DNA from: CAYPHJ01 sp964410485
GTDB taxonomy: Bacteria > Desulfobacterota > Binatia > UBA9968
Assembly: GCA_964410485.1 (NCBI GenBank)
Contig: CAYPHJ010000005.1
Location: 1 to 64,000 of the forward strand
Direction: 5' to 3'
Length of the DNA stretch: 64,000 nucleotides
Part shown: piece by piece, positions 23,996-33,338 of the stretch
Position numbering within the stretch: position 1 is the stretch's first letter
Layout of the letters: each line of letters begins with the position of its first letter
Notes under the pieces: model-generated
The model's database searches: none
What the model was told of the DNA's origin: nothing
Seen by the model: the letters and a program-made list of their open reading frames with translations, nothing else
Made by a program: the position numbers and the translations under genes

Positions 23996-25021
23996 ATGAA
24001 AGCCATTATTTTATTGGTTCTTTTTCTGCCCCTTCTGCGGACTGAGGCGGCACAAGCCAACGTATATCAAGGGAAAACCATTACTCTCATTGTCGGGACA
24101 TCGGCCGGCAGCGCTTACGACAACTACGCGCGCATGATAGCGCAACATCTGGGCAGGAATATTCCGGGCAATCCGAGATTCGTCGTGCAAAACATGCCGG
24201 GGGGAGGTTCGATGATTGCCGCGAATTTTCTCAATGGCGTTGCGCGGCCGGACGGCTTGACGATCGCGTCGATTAACCCGGCGCTTTACTTTAATCAGCT
24301 CGCCGGCCGTAAAGAAGTCCAGTTCGACTGGGCGAAGTTCAAATGGCTGGGTAGCCCGGACTGGTCGGATCACGTGCTCTATATGCGTACCGATGCCCCG
24401 TTCAAGACAATTCACGATGTGCGTGCCGCCGCTACTCCCCCCAAGTGCACGGCAACGGCTACGGGCACAACCGGTCATTATTTGCCGAAGCTTTTGGAAG
24501 AGACCGTTGGTACAAAGTTCAATATAATCCTGGGTTATCCCGGCGGTCCCGAAATGGATCTGGCGGTCGAGCGCAATGAAGCACAATGTCGCGCATTTAC
24601 CGTTACCGCTTGGTTTGGCGGCGAGCTTTACCGAAACTGGCGCAACACCGGATTCGCCCGTTTACTCATTCAGACGGGCCGCACCCGGGATGAGCGGCTG
24701 TCCGATGTGCCGACCCTGTACGAGCTCATGGACCAATACAAGACACGCGACATTGATCGGCGTCTGGCCGATGTCGTGCTGGCATCGAATATTTTTGGTC
24801 GCCCCTATGTGGCACCCGCCGGCATCTCGGCGGAGCATCTCAGTGTCCTGCGCGGTGCTTTCGCAAAGACTTTTGCAGATGCGCAGTTCTTAGCCGATGC
24901 GAAAAGGAGGAACTTAGAAATTAAACCGACAGCGGGTGCAGAGTTGGAGAAGCTTGCCAAAGAGATCGTCGTCCAACCTCCTGAGGTCATCGAACGAATG
25001 AAAAAGCTGCTGGGCAGGTGA
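23996..25021 (+). CDS. Tripartite tricarboxylate transporter-like solute receptor (TctC/Bug family)
   Basis: 341 residues. A signal peptide (AIILLVLFLPLLRTEAAQA) sends it to the periplasm. The mature start NVYQGKTITLIVGTSAGSAYDNYARMIAQHLGRNIPGNPRFVVQNMPGGGSMIAANFL is the Bug/TctC signature. The middle KFKWLGSPDWSDHVLYMRTDAPFKTI and GYPGGPEMDLAVERNEAQ follow the family. Bug proteins bind carboxylates and related small molecules. No TctA/TctB membrane genes lie nearby, so it is an orphan receptor, as is frequent in lineages with many copies. GAGGAGGAG precedes the ATG. Confidence 0.88.
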   Translation: MKAIILLVLFLPLLRTEAAQANVYQGKTITLIVGTSAGSAYDNYARMIAQHLGRNIPGNPRFVVQNMPGGGSMIAANFLNGVARPDGLTIASINPALYFNQLAGRKEVQFDWAKFKWLGSPDWSDHVLYMRTDAPFKTIHDVRAAATPPKCTATATGTTGHYLPKLLEETVGTKFNIILGYPGGPEMDLAVERNEAQCRAFTVTAWFGGELYRNWRNTGFARLLIQTGRTRDERLSDVPTLYELMDQYKTRDIDRRLADVVLASNIFGRPYVAPAGISAEHLSVLRGAFAKTFADAQFLADAKRRNLEIKPTAGAELEKLAKEIVVQPPEVIERMKKLLGR

Positions 25022-25170
25022 TCGCAATCGAAAATCGGTCCCGTATATCACGTCGGAAGCCGCGGGTTCTCTCCTCCTCAACGAGAGACTTGGGATTTTA
25101 GCCGGAGCAAACTTCGGCGGGCCTTATACGGGACAGTTATCGTCAGATACGATCGTGGCTGCCGCGCGTG

Positions 25171-26019
25171 TTAGCTTACGTGGCTCCATGCATGGTAGGA
25201 GCTGCGTACGAGCGGGCCGGATTCGACGTGTCGGAAACCAAGTTTCTGCGCGTCATTTTTCAATTCCTGGAACTCGTCTGGAGTGACGTAGCGTTCTACC
25301 TTGAGCTGTCGTAGCGAGGGCTGGAGATACTGTCCCAGCGTCACGATGTCAACCTCATTGACCCGCAAATCATGCAAGGTGCGCAGCACCTCGTCGCGGG
25401 TCTCGCCGACGCCGAGCATCATGCCTGTTTTGGTCAACAGCCCCGAGCGCATTTCCTTGGCGGCCTTGAGAATACCGACCGAGCACTCATAGCTGTGACC
25501 GGGTCTCACCTTGGCGTAAAGACGTGGCACAGTCTCGACGTTGTGATTCAGGATATCAATTCCCGAATGAATAACCGTCTCCAGAGCACTAATGTTCCCT
25601 TGAAAGTCCGGGATAAGAACTTCGACCCGAATTCCAGGATTCAGCGCTTTGATCCAAAAAACGGTTTTGGCGAAGTGAATCGAGCCGCCGTCCGGAAGAT
25701 CATCACGGTTGACCGATGTGACCACGATGTGGGCCAACCCGAGATCCTTAACGACGAGCGCAACGTTGCGCGGCTCCTCCGGATCCAGCGCCACTGGTTT
25801 GCCTTTGTCGATTGCACAGAAGCGGCAGCCGCGAGTGCAGGTGTCACCCAGGATCAGGAAAGTGGCGGTGTTATGTCCCCAGCACTCGCCTATATTCGGG
25901 CAGCGCGCTTCCTCGCAAACAGTGTGCAGGTTCTTGTCTCTCAAGATGCGCTTGAGGCGGAGGTAGTTGGGGTTACCCGGAGGTCGAACCTTGATCCAAT
26001 CGGGATGTCGACGTGGCAT
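25171..26019 (-). CDS. lipA: Lipoyl synthase LipA
   Basis: 282 residues, close to the usual length. The auxiliary cluster motif CEEARCPNIGEC (CX4CX5C) precedes the radical SAM motif CTRGCRFC (CX3CX2C) and HIVVTSVNRDDLPDGGS; the C-terminal RSSY (in GPLVRSSYHAW) supplies the Ser ligand of the auxiliary cluster. It inserts two sulphurs into protein-bound octanoyl groups to make lipoyl cofactors for 2-oxoacid dehydrogenases and the glycine cleavage system. It follows lipB on the minus strand with a 29-base gap, forming the lipB-lipA pair. Confidence 0.95.
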   Translation of the reverse strand: MPRRHPDWIKVRPPGNPNYLRLKRILRDKNLHTVCEEARCPNIGECWGHNTATFLILGDTCTRGCRFCAIDKGKPVALDPEEPRNVALVVKDLGLAHIVVTSVNRDDLPDGGSIHFAKTVFWIKALNPGIRVEVLIPDFQGNISALETVIHSGIDILNHNVETVPRLYAKVRPGHSYECSVGILKAAKEMRSGLLTKTGMMLGVGETRDEVLRTLHDLRVNEVDIVTLGQYLQPSLRQLKVERYVTPDEFQELKNDAQKLGFRHVESGPLVRSSYHAWSHVS

Positions 26020-26048
26020 AGCTCAATTCGCGGTTTTGAGTGCGGCGT

Positions 26049-26762
26049 TTAGAGTTTCGAGTTAAGCCCCGAAGCCCGAACTAATGTTAAACTCCCCTCA
26101 CAGGGCTCCTCGTAACTGCAGCCTTCTTGAACAATCTCGGGATAGCCAAACAGTCGAGCGAAGTGCTCAATAAACGAGCGCTTTATCTGATCGACATTCG
26201 GCTCATTCCCTAATTCCTTGGCCATCGACGTCACCGCGGCCCAGCTCAGCCCGCAGGGGATAATACGCTCAAAATAGGAAAGATCCGTGTTCACATTGAG
26301 TGCAAGGCCATGATAGGTGATTCCCCGGCTCACCGCGATACCAATGGCGGCAATCTTTTTGTCCGCAATCCAAATGCCCGTGTACGGCGGCCGTCGCGCG
26401 CCGTCGAGTCCATAGTCATGCAAGGTGTGGACCGCCGCCAACTCAAGTCTGGCGAGATAGTTGTGCACTGCTTTGCGCAATTTGGAACGCAAATCAATTA
26501 CCGGATAGACAACCAGTTGGCCAGGGCCGTGATACGTCACGTCGCCGCCGCGGCTTGTGCGATAAACCGGTATCCCAGCCGCTTCGATCACATGCGTCGC
26601 ATGGCCAGCTCGTCCCAAGGTATAGACGTGCGGATGCTCCACGAAGAGCACGATATCGGGAGGTCCGTTACCGCGCTTGAATCCTACGATTTTCTCCTGA
26701 ACGGCGAGCGCGGTGAGATATTCCATTCGGCCCAGGTCTTTGTATGCGAGCGTCCTCATCAC
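26049..26762 (-). CDS. lipB: Octanoyl-transferase LipB
   Basis: 237 residues. The motifs RTSRGGDVTYHGPGQLVVYPV and GIAVSRGITYHGLALNVNTDLSYF and the catalytic Cys in IPCGLSWAAVTSM, with the Lys in GIWIADKKIAAIG, identify LipB. It moves octanoyl groups from acyl carrier protein to target lysines, the step before LipA. The GTG at 26762 and the ATG directly after are both possible starts, preceded by GAGAGG. Its upstream region (26763-26973) holds a divergent TATAAT box for the VOC gene. Confidence 0.94.
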   Translation of the reverse strand: MMRTLAYKDLGRMEYLTALAVQEKIVGFKRGNGPPDIVLFVEHPHVYTLGRAGHATHVIEAAGIPVYRTSRGGDVTYHGPGQLVVYPVIDLRSKLRKAVHNYLARLELAAVHTLHDYGLDGARRPPYTGIWIADKKIAAIGIAVSRGITYHGLALNVNTDLSYFERIIPCGLSWAAVTSMAKELGNEPNVDQIKRSFIEHFARLFGYPEIVQEGCSYEEPCEGSLTLVRASGLNSKL

Positions 26763-26897
26763 CTCTCATTTTTATCGTCGGCGCCATGATCTTTCAAGTC
26801 GAACGCGCAGCGTCCTGTTCGGACGGTTCATCAGTACAGCAGTGCATTACGCGATGACTCCACCACTCGCGTGCTCCCCGCTCGCCCAAAGAGCGTA

Positions 26898-26924
26898 TTG
26901 CCCGCCCGTGTTTTTTCTTATAAT
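26898..26924 (+). promoter_or_regulatory. Candidate promoter for the VOC gene
   Basis: TATAAT (26919-26924) is preceded at a 15-base spacing by TTGCCC (26898-26903), about 50 bases before the ATG. The spacing is short, so the -35 assignment is weak. Confidence 0.35.
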
Positions 26925-26973
26925 GGGAGGTCAGGGCGGCGCCCCCAGCGAACAATGCTCAAGGAGGAACAAT

Positions 26974-27423
26974 ATGCCTAGCGTAACGTCATTGGGACAC
27001 ATCGGTCTATACGTGCGGGACATCGCCCGTTCAAAGGCCTTTTACCGGGACATTCTCGGTTTAAAAATCAGTGATGAAAACCCGCGGACCGGCAGCGCGT
27101 TTATGACGGCGAGGGATCGGCTGGAAGAGCATCACGAGTTGCTCCTTGTCCCGGGACGGGAGGACGGGAAAGTTGTTCAGCAAATTTCTTTCCGTTGCGC
27201 CAGTCTCACCGATCTAAAACAATTTCATCGGCTTTTTTTGGAGCGCAACGTGTCGATCATCCGGACTGTCAGTCACGGCAATGCCGTTGGCATCTACTTT
27301 TACGACCCGGACGGGAATCAGGTGGAGGTGTATTGGCCGACAGGGGTAGACTGGCCCCAGCCCTTTGGGAAGCCGGTGGATTTAGCCGCGACGGATGCCG
27401 AGATCATGGCGAACCTTACCTGA
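26974..27423 (+). CDS. VOC-family (glyoxalase / extradiol dioxygenase-like) protein
   Basis: 149 residues. The vicinal oxygen chelate fold is visible in GHIGLYVRDIARSKAFYRDILGLKISDE (first metal His), HHELLLVPG and YDPDGNQVEVYWPTG (the late Glu ligand in the VEVYW strand). One His and one Glu, with a middle His, match the metal site of catechol 2,3-dioxygenase-like and fosfomycin-resistance-like families. The substrate cannot be told. AAGGAGG sits eight bases upstream of the ATG. It is a stand-alone gene ending at a repeat element shared with the convergent serine hydrolase gene. Confidence 0.85.
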   Translation: MPSVTSLGHIGLYVRDIARSKAFYRDILGLKISDENPRTGSAFMTARDRLEEHHELLLVPGREDGKVVQQISFRCASLTDLKQFHRLFLERNVSIIRTVSHGNAVGIYFYDPDGNQVEVYWPTGVDWPQPFGKPVDLAATDAEIMANLT

Positions 27424-27482
27424 GAGATCTCAATCAAGGGCGGGCGCGAGAAGTGAAACCCACCGAGCGACCTTGTTGTGAC

Positions 27483-27550
27483 GACCAGTGACTGGAGTAC
27501 TGGGGTGGTGGAGTAATGGATGTATTTGTTGACCCGATACTCCAATGCCT
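27483..27550. repeat. Octamer repeat element (TGGAGTAC family), convergent gap
   Basis: A second copy of the TGGAGTAC family: TGGAGTAC, TGGGGTGG, TGGAGTAA, TGGATGTA, then CGATACTCCAATGCCTAC. It is more degenerate than the other copies. It lies between two genes transcribed towards each other, where it could act as a bidirectional terminator. Confidence 0.65.
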
Positions 27551-27553
27551 ACT

Positions 27554-28627
27554 TTAGTGGGCAACGTTGTGAGGCTCGGCTGGCCGCCCCGCGAACGCCG
27601 GGACGAGCTCATGCTCCAATAAATGGCGGACGAGATGCTGGTGTTCCCGCCGGCCCTCGCCGGGTTCTGGCGATGAGGTGGTAACAGCGACCAGTCGCAG
27701 ACTCGGGACCACGTAAATAAATTGACCACCGTGGCCCCACGCATAGCTTGCCTGTTTTCCAGCGACGGTCTGCAGCCACCAGCCGTAACCATAAGCACGG
27801 CCGCTCCAGCGTGACATGGTGCGCGGCTCGAGTGAGTCAGTAATCCACTGTTCCGGCACCACTTGCTTATTCCCCACTCTCCCTCGGTTGAGATAGAGCT
27901 CGCCAAACTTTAACATGTCGCGCGGCGTTAGATGCATCTCGTTGCCGCCAAAGTATATCCCCTGCGGATCGCGGAGCCACGGGGAGATGGAGATGCCCAG
28001 CGGATCGGCCAAATAGCGACGAGCGAAAGCGTACGTGCTCATCCGCGTTGCCCTCGTCAGTATGGCCGAGAGCAGGTGCGAGTTGCCTGTGCTATAGATC
28101 ATGGCGCCGCCCGGAACATCAACCATCGGCCGGGTAAGAACATATCGCACCCAGTCGCCGCTTTGCACCCAACGTCCGTAGTTTCGATTGCTGGTTGTTT
28201 CGAGCCCGGAGCGCATTGTTAGCAGGTCTTCGATGGTAATGGTGCTTTTAACGCGAACCTCTGCCGTGTTCAGGTGTTCTGGAAAAAACTTCCCGATCGG
28301 CTCCTGCAAGCTCTTTAGGTGGCCTTGCTCGAGCGCAATGCCCACCAGCGCTGAAAGCAGACTCTTGGATGTGGACTTGATATTTTCCGGCTTCGAGTGA
28401 TGTGCTCCCTGGAAGTAACGCTCCTCGACGATGCGCCCGTCGATCGAGATCAAAAAGCTGCGCAGTCGGGGGGAGTCGCTCGCGCGGTCGATCACGCGGG
28501 CATGTGGCGAGGATTGAAGCGGTGCAGCGGGCGCTCTGGCGGCGACTGCAATCCATGACAAGACGGCGGCCGAAACAACGACCGCTATGCGTGCGCCGCT
28601 GCGAAATCTCTTCATCGGTACGGCCAT
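27554..28627 (-). CDS. Serine hydrolase of the beta-lactamase/PBP class C family
   Basis: 357 residues with an N-terminal signal peptide (IAVVVSAAVLSWIAVAARAP). The active site SxxK is S85-T-S-K88 in IKSTSKSLLSALVG; a Tyr motif occurs in MIYSTGNSHLLSA; and the third motif is WGHGGQFIYVV (HGG in place of KTG), as in esterases, DD-peptidase-like and flavastacin-related hydrolases. It probably acts in the periplasm on an ester or peptide; a true beta-lactamase is less likely because the KTG motif is changed. The first ATG (28627) and one four codons in are both possible. Confidence 0.83.
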   Translation of the reverse strand: MAVPMKRFRSGARIAVVVSAAVLSWIAVAARAPAAPLQSSPHARVIDRASDSPRLRSFLISIDGRIVEERYFQGAHHSKPENIKSTSKSLLSALVGIALEQGHLKSLQEPIGKFFPEHLNTAEVRVKSTITIEDLLTMRSGLETTSNRNYGRWVQSGDWVRYVLTRPMVDVPGGAMIYSTGNSHLLSAILTRATRMSTYAFARRYLADPLGISISPWLRDPQGIYFGGNEMHLTPRDMLKFGELYLNRGRVGNKQVVPEQWITDSLEPRTMSRWSGRAYGYGWWLQTVAGKQASYAWGHGGQFIYVVPSLRLVAVTTSSPEPGEGRREHQHLVRHLLEHELVPAFAGRPAEPHNVAH

Positions 28628-28938
28628 TGCACCTCGTAATATCCAAAATATTAGCTATTTTCAAACGCAGGGCAAGGGCAGCCATTACGGGTTTGCAGAG
28701 TCATTCAAAACTAAGTAGAAGTCAGAGCTTCAAGTCGTGAGCATGAGAGGATCCTCTCCAATGTCTTAAATTTCTAAGGTTGGCCAGAGCATGATTGGCT
28801 GCGATTTCCGTTTGCTGGTGCGAGAATGCGTGGCGCCTCCGCTTCGGCTCACGTCGATGGCGATTCGCCAGGGGGAACTCCTTTGCCGTTCCGCAGCCTC
28901 GGTTGTCGTCCTCAATTTCAAAAGTCGGAGTCTTAACA
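28628..28938. other. Intergenic region between divergent genes
   Basis: About 310 bases between the serine hydrolase and the NCS2 permease. I see no gene, RNA or strong terminator; it should contain both promoters. The permease frame is open back to 28795, but those residues do not look like a family N-terminus. Confidence 0.4.
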
Positions 28939-30477
28939 GTGCCCGCACAAGCGTTTAAGCCGCCCTGGTTTGTGCGCAAAGACCTGGACGGGTTCTATGG
29001 CCTTTTCATCGACAACGTGATCCAACTGATTCTCATTGTTGTCCTTTGCCGTGACCTGATCAGGTTGCCCGATCACCACATTTTCGGATTGATTCTCCCG
29101 GGAGCCGCCCTTTCCATTCTTATCGGCAACCTCTTTTATACAGGACAAGCGCGCCAGCTGGCGCGCGAAACCGGTCGGGACGATGTCACGGCATTGCCTT
29201 ATGGCATCAATACGGTAAGTCTTTTCGCCTTTGTCTTTTTCATTATGCTGCCGGTGGCACAGGAGACAAAGGATCCGATTTGGGCGTGGAAGATCGGATT
29301 GGTGGCTTGCTTTCTTAGCGGTGTTATCGAGATCGCCGGCGCTTTTGTTGCCGAAAGGGTGCGCCGCGCGACGCCACGCGCCGCTCTTCTGGCCGCACTG
29401 GCCGGCATTGCCATTACGTTTATCTCCATGGATTTCACCTTCAAAATTTTCGCCCAGCCGCTGCTTGCGATGGTGCCCATGGCGATTATTTTTGTCGCCT
29501 ACTTTTCTCACCAAAAGTTTCCCCTTGGGATCCCCGGCGGAATGCTTGCGGTCATCGTGGGCAGCGTTCTCGGCTGGTTGCTGGGCGCAATGGATACAAA
29601 AGCAGCGCCCGTAAGCGTGTCCCTAACGCCGCCGCTTTACACCGGTGGCGCGCTCTGGGAGGCGCTCCTGGATCCCGCCGCGCTGAGTTATTTCTCGGTC
29701 ATTCTCCCTATGGGCATTTTTAACGTCGTGGGTTCGCTACAAAACATCGAAAGCGCGGAAGCCGCGGGAGACGGCTACCGCACGTTTCCCGCTTTGATGG
29801 CCAACGGCGTCGGCACTATCGTGGCCGCTTTGTTCGGCAGCGTCTTTCCAACAACGATTTATATTGGCCATCCCGGATGGAAGCGATTAGGGGCGCGCTC
29901 AGGATATTCTGCTCTGAATGGTGTCTGTATCGCGCTCCTCTGTCTCACCGGAACGATACAGGCTGTTCTCAACTGGATTCCAGTTGAAGCCGGAATCGGG
30001 ATTCTTCTGTACATCGGCATTATCATTGTTGCCCAGTCCTTTCAGGCAGTGCCGAAGGAGCATGCGCCCGCCGTGGCGCTGGGGCTTGTTCCTTCGCTTG
30101 CCGCATGGGGGCTTCTGATGGTCGACACCGGGCTCCGTGCCGCGGGAACATCCTTGTTCGAGGTGGGAGTCACGTCGTTTGCTGGCACGATCGCAATCGA
30201 AGGAATGATCGCTCTGGAACGCGGATTTATCTTTACGTCGATGATTCTTGCGGCAATCGGCGTAGCGCTGATCGAAAGGGAGTTTATCAAAGCGGCCTTG
30301 TGGTCACTGGCTGCGGCGGGGTTGTCTACGAGCGGCGTCATTCATGCGTATGAGCTCACACCGACAGGGGTGACGAGCCGCTTCGGACTCTTTGCTGCTC
30401 CGGGATTCGCCGCCGGTTATCTGTTGCTGGTCGTGCTGTTTTTCGCGATCGCCCTTTACGCGAAACGAGCGAAGTAG
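28939..30477 (+). CDS. NCS2 family (AzgA-like) nucleobase permease
   Basis: About 512 residues from the GTG at 28939 (GGAG upstream). The N-terminus PPWFVRKDLDGFYGLFIDN and the GRDDVTALPYGINTVSLFAF stretch mark the AzgA subgroup. About twelve to fourteen membrane helices follow, with the transport-core motif ILPMGIFNVVGSLQNIESAEAAGD and VFPTTIYIGHPGWKRLGARSGYS near the substrate-binding helix. It carries purines or related nucleobases with protons across the inner membrane. A histidine phosphatase gene lies convergent eight bases after it. Confidence 0.82.
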   Translation: MPAQAFKPPWFVRKDLDGFYGLFIDNVIQLILIVVLCRDLIRLPDHHIFGLILPGAALSILIGNLFYTGQARQLARETGRDDVTALPYGINTVSLFAFVFFIMLPVAQETKDPIWAWKIGLVACFLSGVIEIAGAFVAERVRRATPRAALLAALAGIAITFISMDFTFKIFAQPLLAMVPMAIIFVAYFSHQKFPLGIPGGMLAVIVGSVLGWLLGAMDTKAAPVSVSLTPPLYTGGALWEALLDPAALSYFSVILPMGIFNVVGSLQNIESAEAAGDGYRTFPALMANGVGTIVAALFGSVFPTTIYIGHPGWKRLGARSGYSALNGVCIALLCLTGTIQAVLNWIPVEAGIGILLYIGIIIVAQSFQAVPKEHAPAVALGLVPSLAAWGLLMVDTGLRAAGTSLFEVGVTSFAGTIAIEGMIALERGFIFTSMILAAIGVALIEREFIKAALWSLAAAGLSTSGVIHAYELTPTGVTSRFGLFAAPGFAAGYLLLVVLFFAIALYAKRAK

Positions 30478-30484
30478 AAGCACC

Positions 30485-31183
30485 TCATCTCTGCTTACGG
30501 CCGATGGCTCGCTTCGCTCCAAGCCCTATGCCATCTGCCGTTACTCGAGGACGTTCGAGAGGCGTGTGCGTGTCCGCCGGGAGATAAGTCCGATTATTGA
30601 TCTCGGTGACGCTCCACTTCTTAGCCCCATCGTAATTGATTCGTGTGATGCTTGCGGGATCGAGGTGAAAAGAACGATATTGATTGAGGTGGGTTCCGGT
30701 CAAGCGACAGATGATGCCGAGAATCGGAAAATTATGACTCACCGCGACCACTGTTGCCTGACTCCCGTGCCGTTGAACGATCCGACAAAGTGCGTCCCAT
30801 GCTCTTTGCGCCACATCCATCAGACTCTCGCCCCCTGGCACCTGAACTTGCGCAGGTTCGGTTCGCCAGCGCTGGATGAAGTCCGGATATTTTTCTTGGA
30901 TTTCGGCGAAGGTCAGACCTTCCAAGGTGCCGTGATCTAATTCGCGGATGTTCTCTTCGATTTCGACCGGCAGACCGTGGGGCTCGCTCACCACTGCGGC
31001 GGTTTGTCGCGCCCTTTTGAGATCACTTGAATAAAACGCGTCGACGGATTCTTGGCCGAGGAGTGCGGCGACCTGCCGCGCCTGGCGCAAGCCGAATTCG
31101 TTGAGGGCCAGATCGGAAGAGCCCTGGCACCGTCCTTCGAGATTCCAATCTGTGGCGCCGTGACGTAGTAAGACGATCTGCAT
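30485..31183 (-). CDS. Histidine phosphatase family protein
   Basis: 232 residues. It opens IVLLRHGATDWNLEGRCQGSSDLALNEFG with the catalytic RHG motif, then FYSSDLKRARQTAAVV, ENIRELDHGTLEGLTF, PGGESLMDVAQRAW and the second catalytic His in VVAVSHNFPILGI. This fits the broad-specificity phosphatase or phosphoglycerate-mutase-like branch (GpmB/CobC/PhoE type). Without cobalamin genes nearby, CobC is not favoured. The C-terminal ~30 residues (DTHTPLERPRVTADG) extend beyond the usual fold. Confidence 0.88.
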   Translation of the reverse strand: MQIVLLRHGATDWNLEGRCQGSSDLALNEFGLRQARQVAALLGQESVDAFYSSDLKRARQTAAVVSEPHGLPVEIEENIRELDHGTLEGLTFAEIQEKYPDFIQRWRTEPAQVQVPGGESLMDVAQRAWDALCRIVQRHGSQATVVAVSHNFPILGIICRLTGTHLNQYRSFHLDPASITRINYDGAKKWSVTEINNRTYLPADTHTPLERPRVTADGIGLGAKRAIGRKQR

Positions 31184-31232
31184 GGCTTCGCTGCGCTCAG
31201 CATTTCAGATTACAAATTTCATATCTCACGAT

Positions 31233-33143
31233 CTAGGTTTCTTCCAGCACCGAAGCATGCACCTGTATGTTCGCCTTCGATTTGAGATTCTCGACAAATG
31301 TTACGAGAACCTTTTGATGCCTCTCCGCGAGACTCTGCTTCATCAAGGCATCTTTCTCTTTGTCAAATCGCTCCATTTCCGCTGCCTGGCTGCCCTTGAA
31401 GGCCAGAATCAAGGCCGAATCTTGCTGCATAAAAATTCTGTCAGGGAACGGGTCGTGCGCGGAAAGAGCAAAAATGCCGGCTCTCAACTCCGGCAACTCA
31501 CCGATCTTTGGGAGTTCGTGAGCATTGCGCGCGAACCACCCGGTCTCCTCGACTTTAACCCCGGCATCTGCGGCAACGCGGACAATGTCTTTTTCCGCTC
31601 TGAGTTGCTGTAACAAGCTGTTCCCTTTCTGTGACAGAAGCTCGCGCGCTTTGGCATCTGTGAGTCGCCGTTCCAGTTCCTGCCGAATCGAGTCAAGCGG
31701 CGGAACGGCGGCTTCTTTGCGCTCTTTAAGGCGCAACAGGTAATGCGCTTTCTCTCCCTGGATCACCGGGCTGATCTCGGTTGGCTTGAGGGCGAAGGCA
31801 GTTTCATAAAACCGCTGCTCCGGCCCGATTTCAGGCAGCGCTTCGCCGGGCGAGAACCAGCCGGTGACCTGCGGCGAAACACCGCGCTCTTTGGCCACCT
31901 TGGTGAAGTCGCCCTCGCTGAGTGCTATTTCTCGATCGCGATCGGCTGTATCGACCGCGGCGTGTTTTGCTCTTTCCATTTTAAGGGTCCGCGTGATTTC
32001 CGGAGTCGCTTCTTTCAATGTCTGTGTCCGCGCTTCTTTGATATCGTCGACTTTGACAATCTGAAATCCTCCCGGGTTTTCGATCAGCTCGCTGATCTGG
32101 CCCTTGGTTAAATTAAAAATCTGCTGGTCCACCGGCGGCGGCAATTGCCCTTGCGTTATCCAACCGATGTCACCGCCCTGCGCGGATGATGGATCGGCGG
32201 AATGTTGCTTTGCCAGGAGCGCGAAATCTTTCCCTGATTTGGCTTCCTCGAGGACACGGGCGGCGCGGGCCCTTGCCTCTTGCTTCAGTTTAGCGGTGGC
32301 TCCGGGCTCCACCCCGATAATAATGTAACGCAACTTGGCTTGCTTTGGCGTGTGGTACCTGGTCTCTCGATGCATCTGATAGTGGTCCTCGATTTCCTTG
32401 TCGCTCAGCTGAACGGACGAAACGAACGATTCAAAAGGATAGGCAAGATACTCGAGGCGAATTCTTACAGGTTCTTTGAGCGCCTCTTTGTTACGCTCGT
32501 AGAACTCGCTCACCTCTTCTTGCGTCACTTTCACTTCGGAAAAGAACTGTTTCAAGGGTAGGCGTATAAATTGCAAGTTGATTTTTTCTTGTTCCGTACG
32601 ATAGCGGTCGCGCACTTCGCTTTCTGTGATGCGGACCGAGTCCAGCAGCAGCCTATAGAGCCGCTGCATCGTCAGCTGTTCTCTTTGCTCTGTTTCAAAC
32701 TGCCCGGGGGTCATTCTATTGGCGCGTAAAAGCTGAAGATAACGTTCTTTGTTGAAACGCCCATTGACTTGAAACTCCGGTACTTGCGCGATCGTGTTCA
32801 CCAACTCGTCGTCGGTAATTCTAAGTCCGAGATTGCGCGCCTCTTGAAGAACCAAACGTTTTTCAATGAGGTCTTCGAGTAGCGCCCCTTTGATATTCAA
32901 GTTCTTAATCATTTCCGGCGTGAGGGAACCCTGCATCAATTCGCGATACCGCTCAAGCGCGCGCTGGTAATGCAGCGTAAACTCCTCTTGCGTAATAGTT
33001 TCGCCGTTTACCTCAGCAACGGCATAGGCTCCTGAACGTTGGTCTTGGCTGCCGCCATAAGCCAACACAAAAACAATAATGATGATGCCCAGAAAAAATG
33101 TGATGACCCAATTTCGTTTTCGTCGGCGCAAAAAATCGAGCAT
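31233..33143 (-). CDS. PpiD-type periplasmic peptidyl-prolyl isomerase/foldase
   Basis: 636 residues. One N-terminal membrane helix (WVITFFLGIIIIVFVLAYGG) anchors it in the inner membrane, with the rest in the periplasm. A SurA-N like chaperone domain follows (AEVNGETITQEEFTLHYQRALERYREL, LIEKRLVLQEARNLGLRITDDEL), then a parvulin-like PPIase domain (LRYIIIGVEPGA, DFALLAKQHSADPSSAQGGDIGWITQGQLPPPVDQQIF) and a second degenerate PPIC region. It assists folding of outer-membrane and secreted proteins. It is divergent from mreB and starts at the ATG at 33143. Confidence 0.9.
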   Translation of the reverse strand: MLDFLRRRKRNWVITFFLGIIIIVFVLAYGGSQDQRSGAYAVAEVNGETITQEEFTLHYQRALERYRELMQGSLTPEMIKNLNIKGALLEDLIEKRLVLQEARNLGLRITDDELVNTIAQVPEFQVNGRFNKERYLQLLRANRMTPGQFETEQREQLTMQRLYRLLLDSVRITESEVRDRYRTEQEKINLQFIRLPLKQFFSEVKVTQEEVSEFYERNKEALKEPVRIRLEYLAYPFESFVSSVQLSDKEIEDHYQMHRETRYHTPKQAKLRYIIIGVEPGATAKLKQEARARAARVLEEAKSGKDFALLAKQHSADPSSAQGGDIGWITQGQLPPPVDQQIFNLTKGQISELIENPGGFQIVKVDDIKEARTQTLKEATPEITRTLKMERAKHAAVDTADRDREIALSEGDFTKVAKERGVSPQVTGWFSPGEALPEIGPEQRFYETAFALKPTEISPVIQGEKAHYLLRLKERKEAAVPPLDSIRQELERRLTDAKARELLSQKGNSLLQQLRAEKDIVRVAADAGVKVEETGWFARNAHELPKIGELPELRAGIFALSAHDPFPDRIFMQQDSALILAFKGSQAAEMERFDKEKDALMKQSLAERHQKVLVTFVENLKSKANIQVHASVLEET

Positions 33144-33263
33144 AACTGATCAGCCTTTCGCTTCTATTATCCGTAAAACGGTCTTTTAATCATAGGGAAA
33201 GGGTGTCGCTAATGCAACGAACGGAATATTTCACTACACGAATTTACTTGTTTTTTCATTACC

Positions 33264-33292
33264 TTGCTTGGCAGCAGTAAATCTGTTATTTT
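33264..33292 (+). promoter_or_regulatory. Candidate promoter for the mre operon
   Basis: TTGCTT (33264-33269) and TATTTT (33287-33292) with a 17-base spacer, 46 bases before the mreB start, in an AT-rich gap opposite ppiD. Confidence 0.35.
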
Positions 33293-33338
33293 TGGCCAGC
33301 TTAAATCCTGTTCACGCGTAATCGCAAGGAGTTTTGTA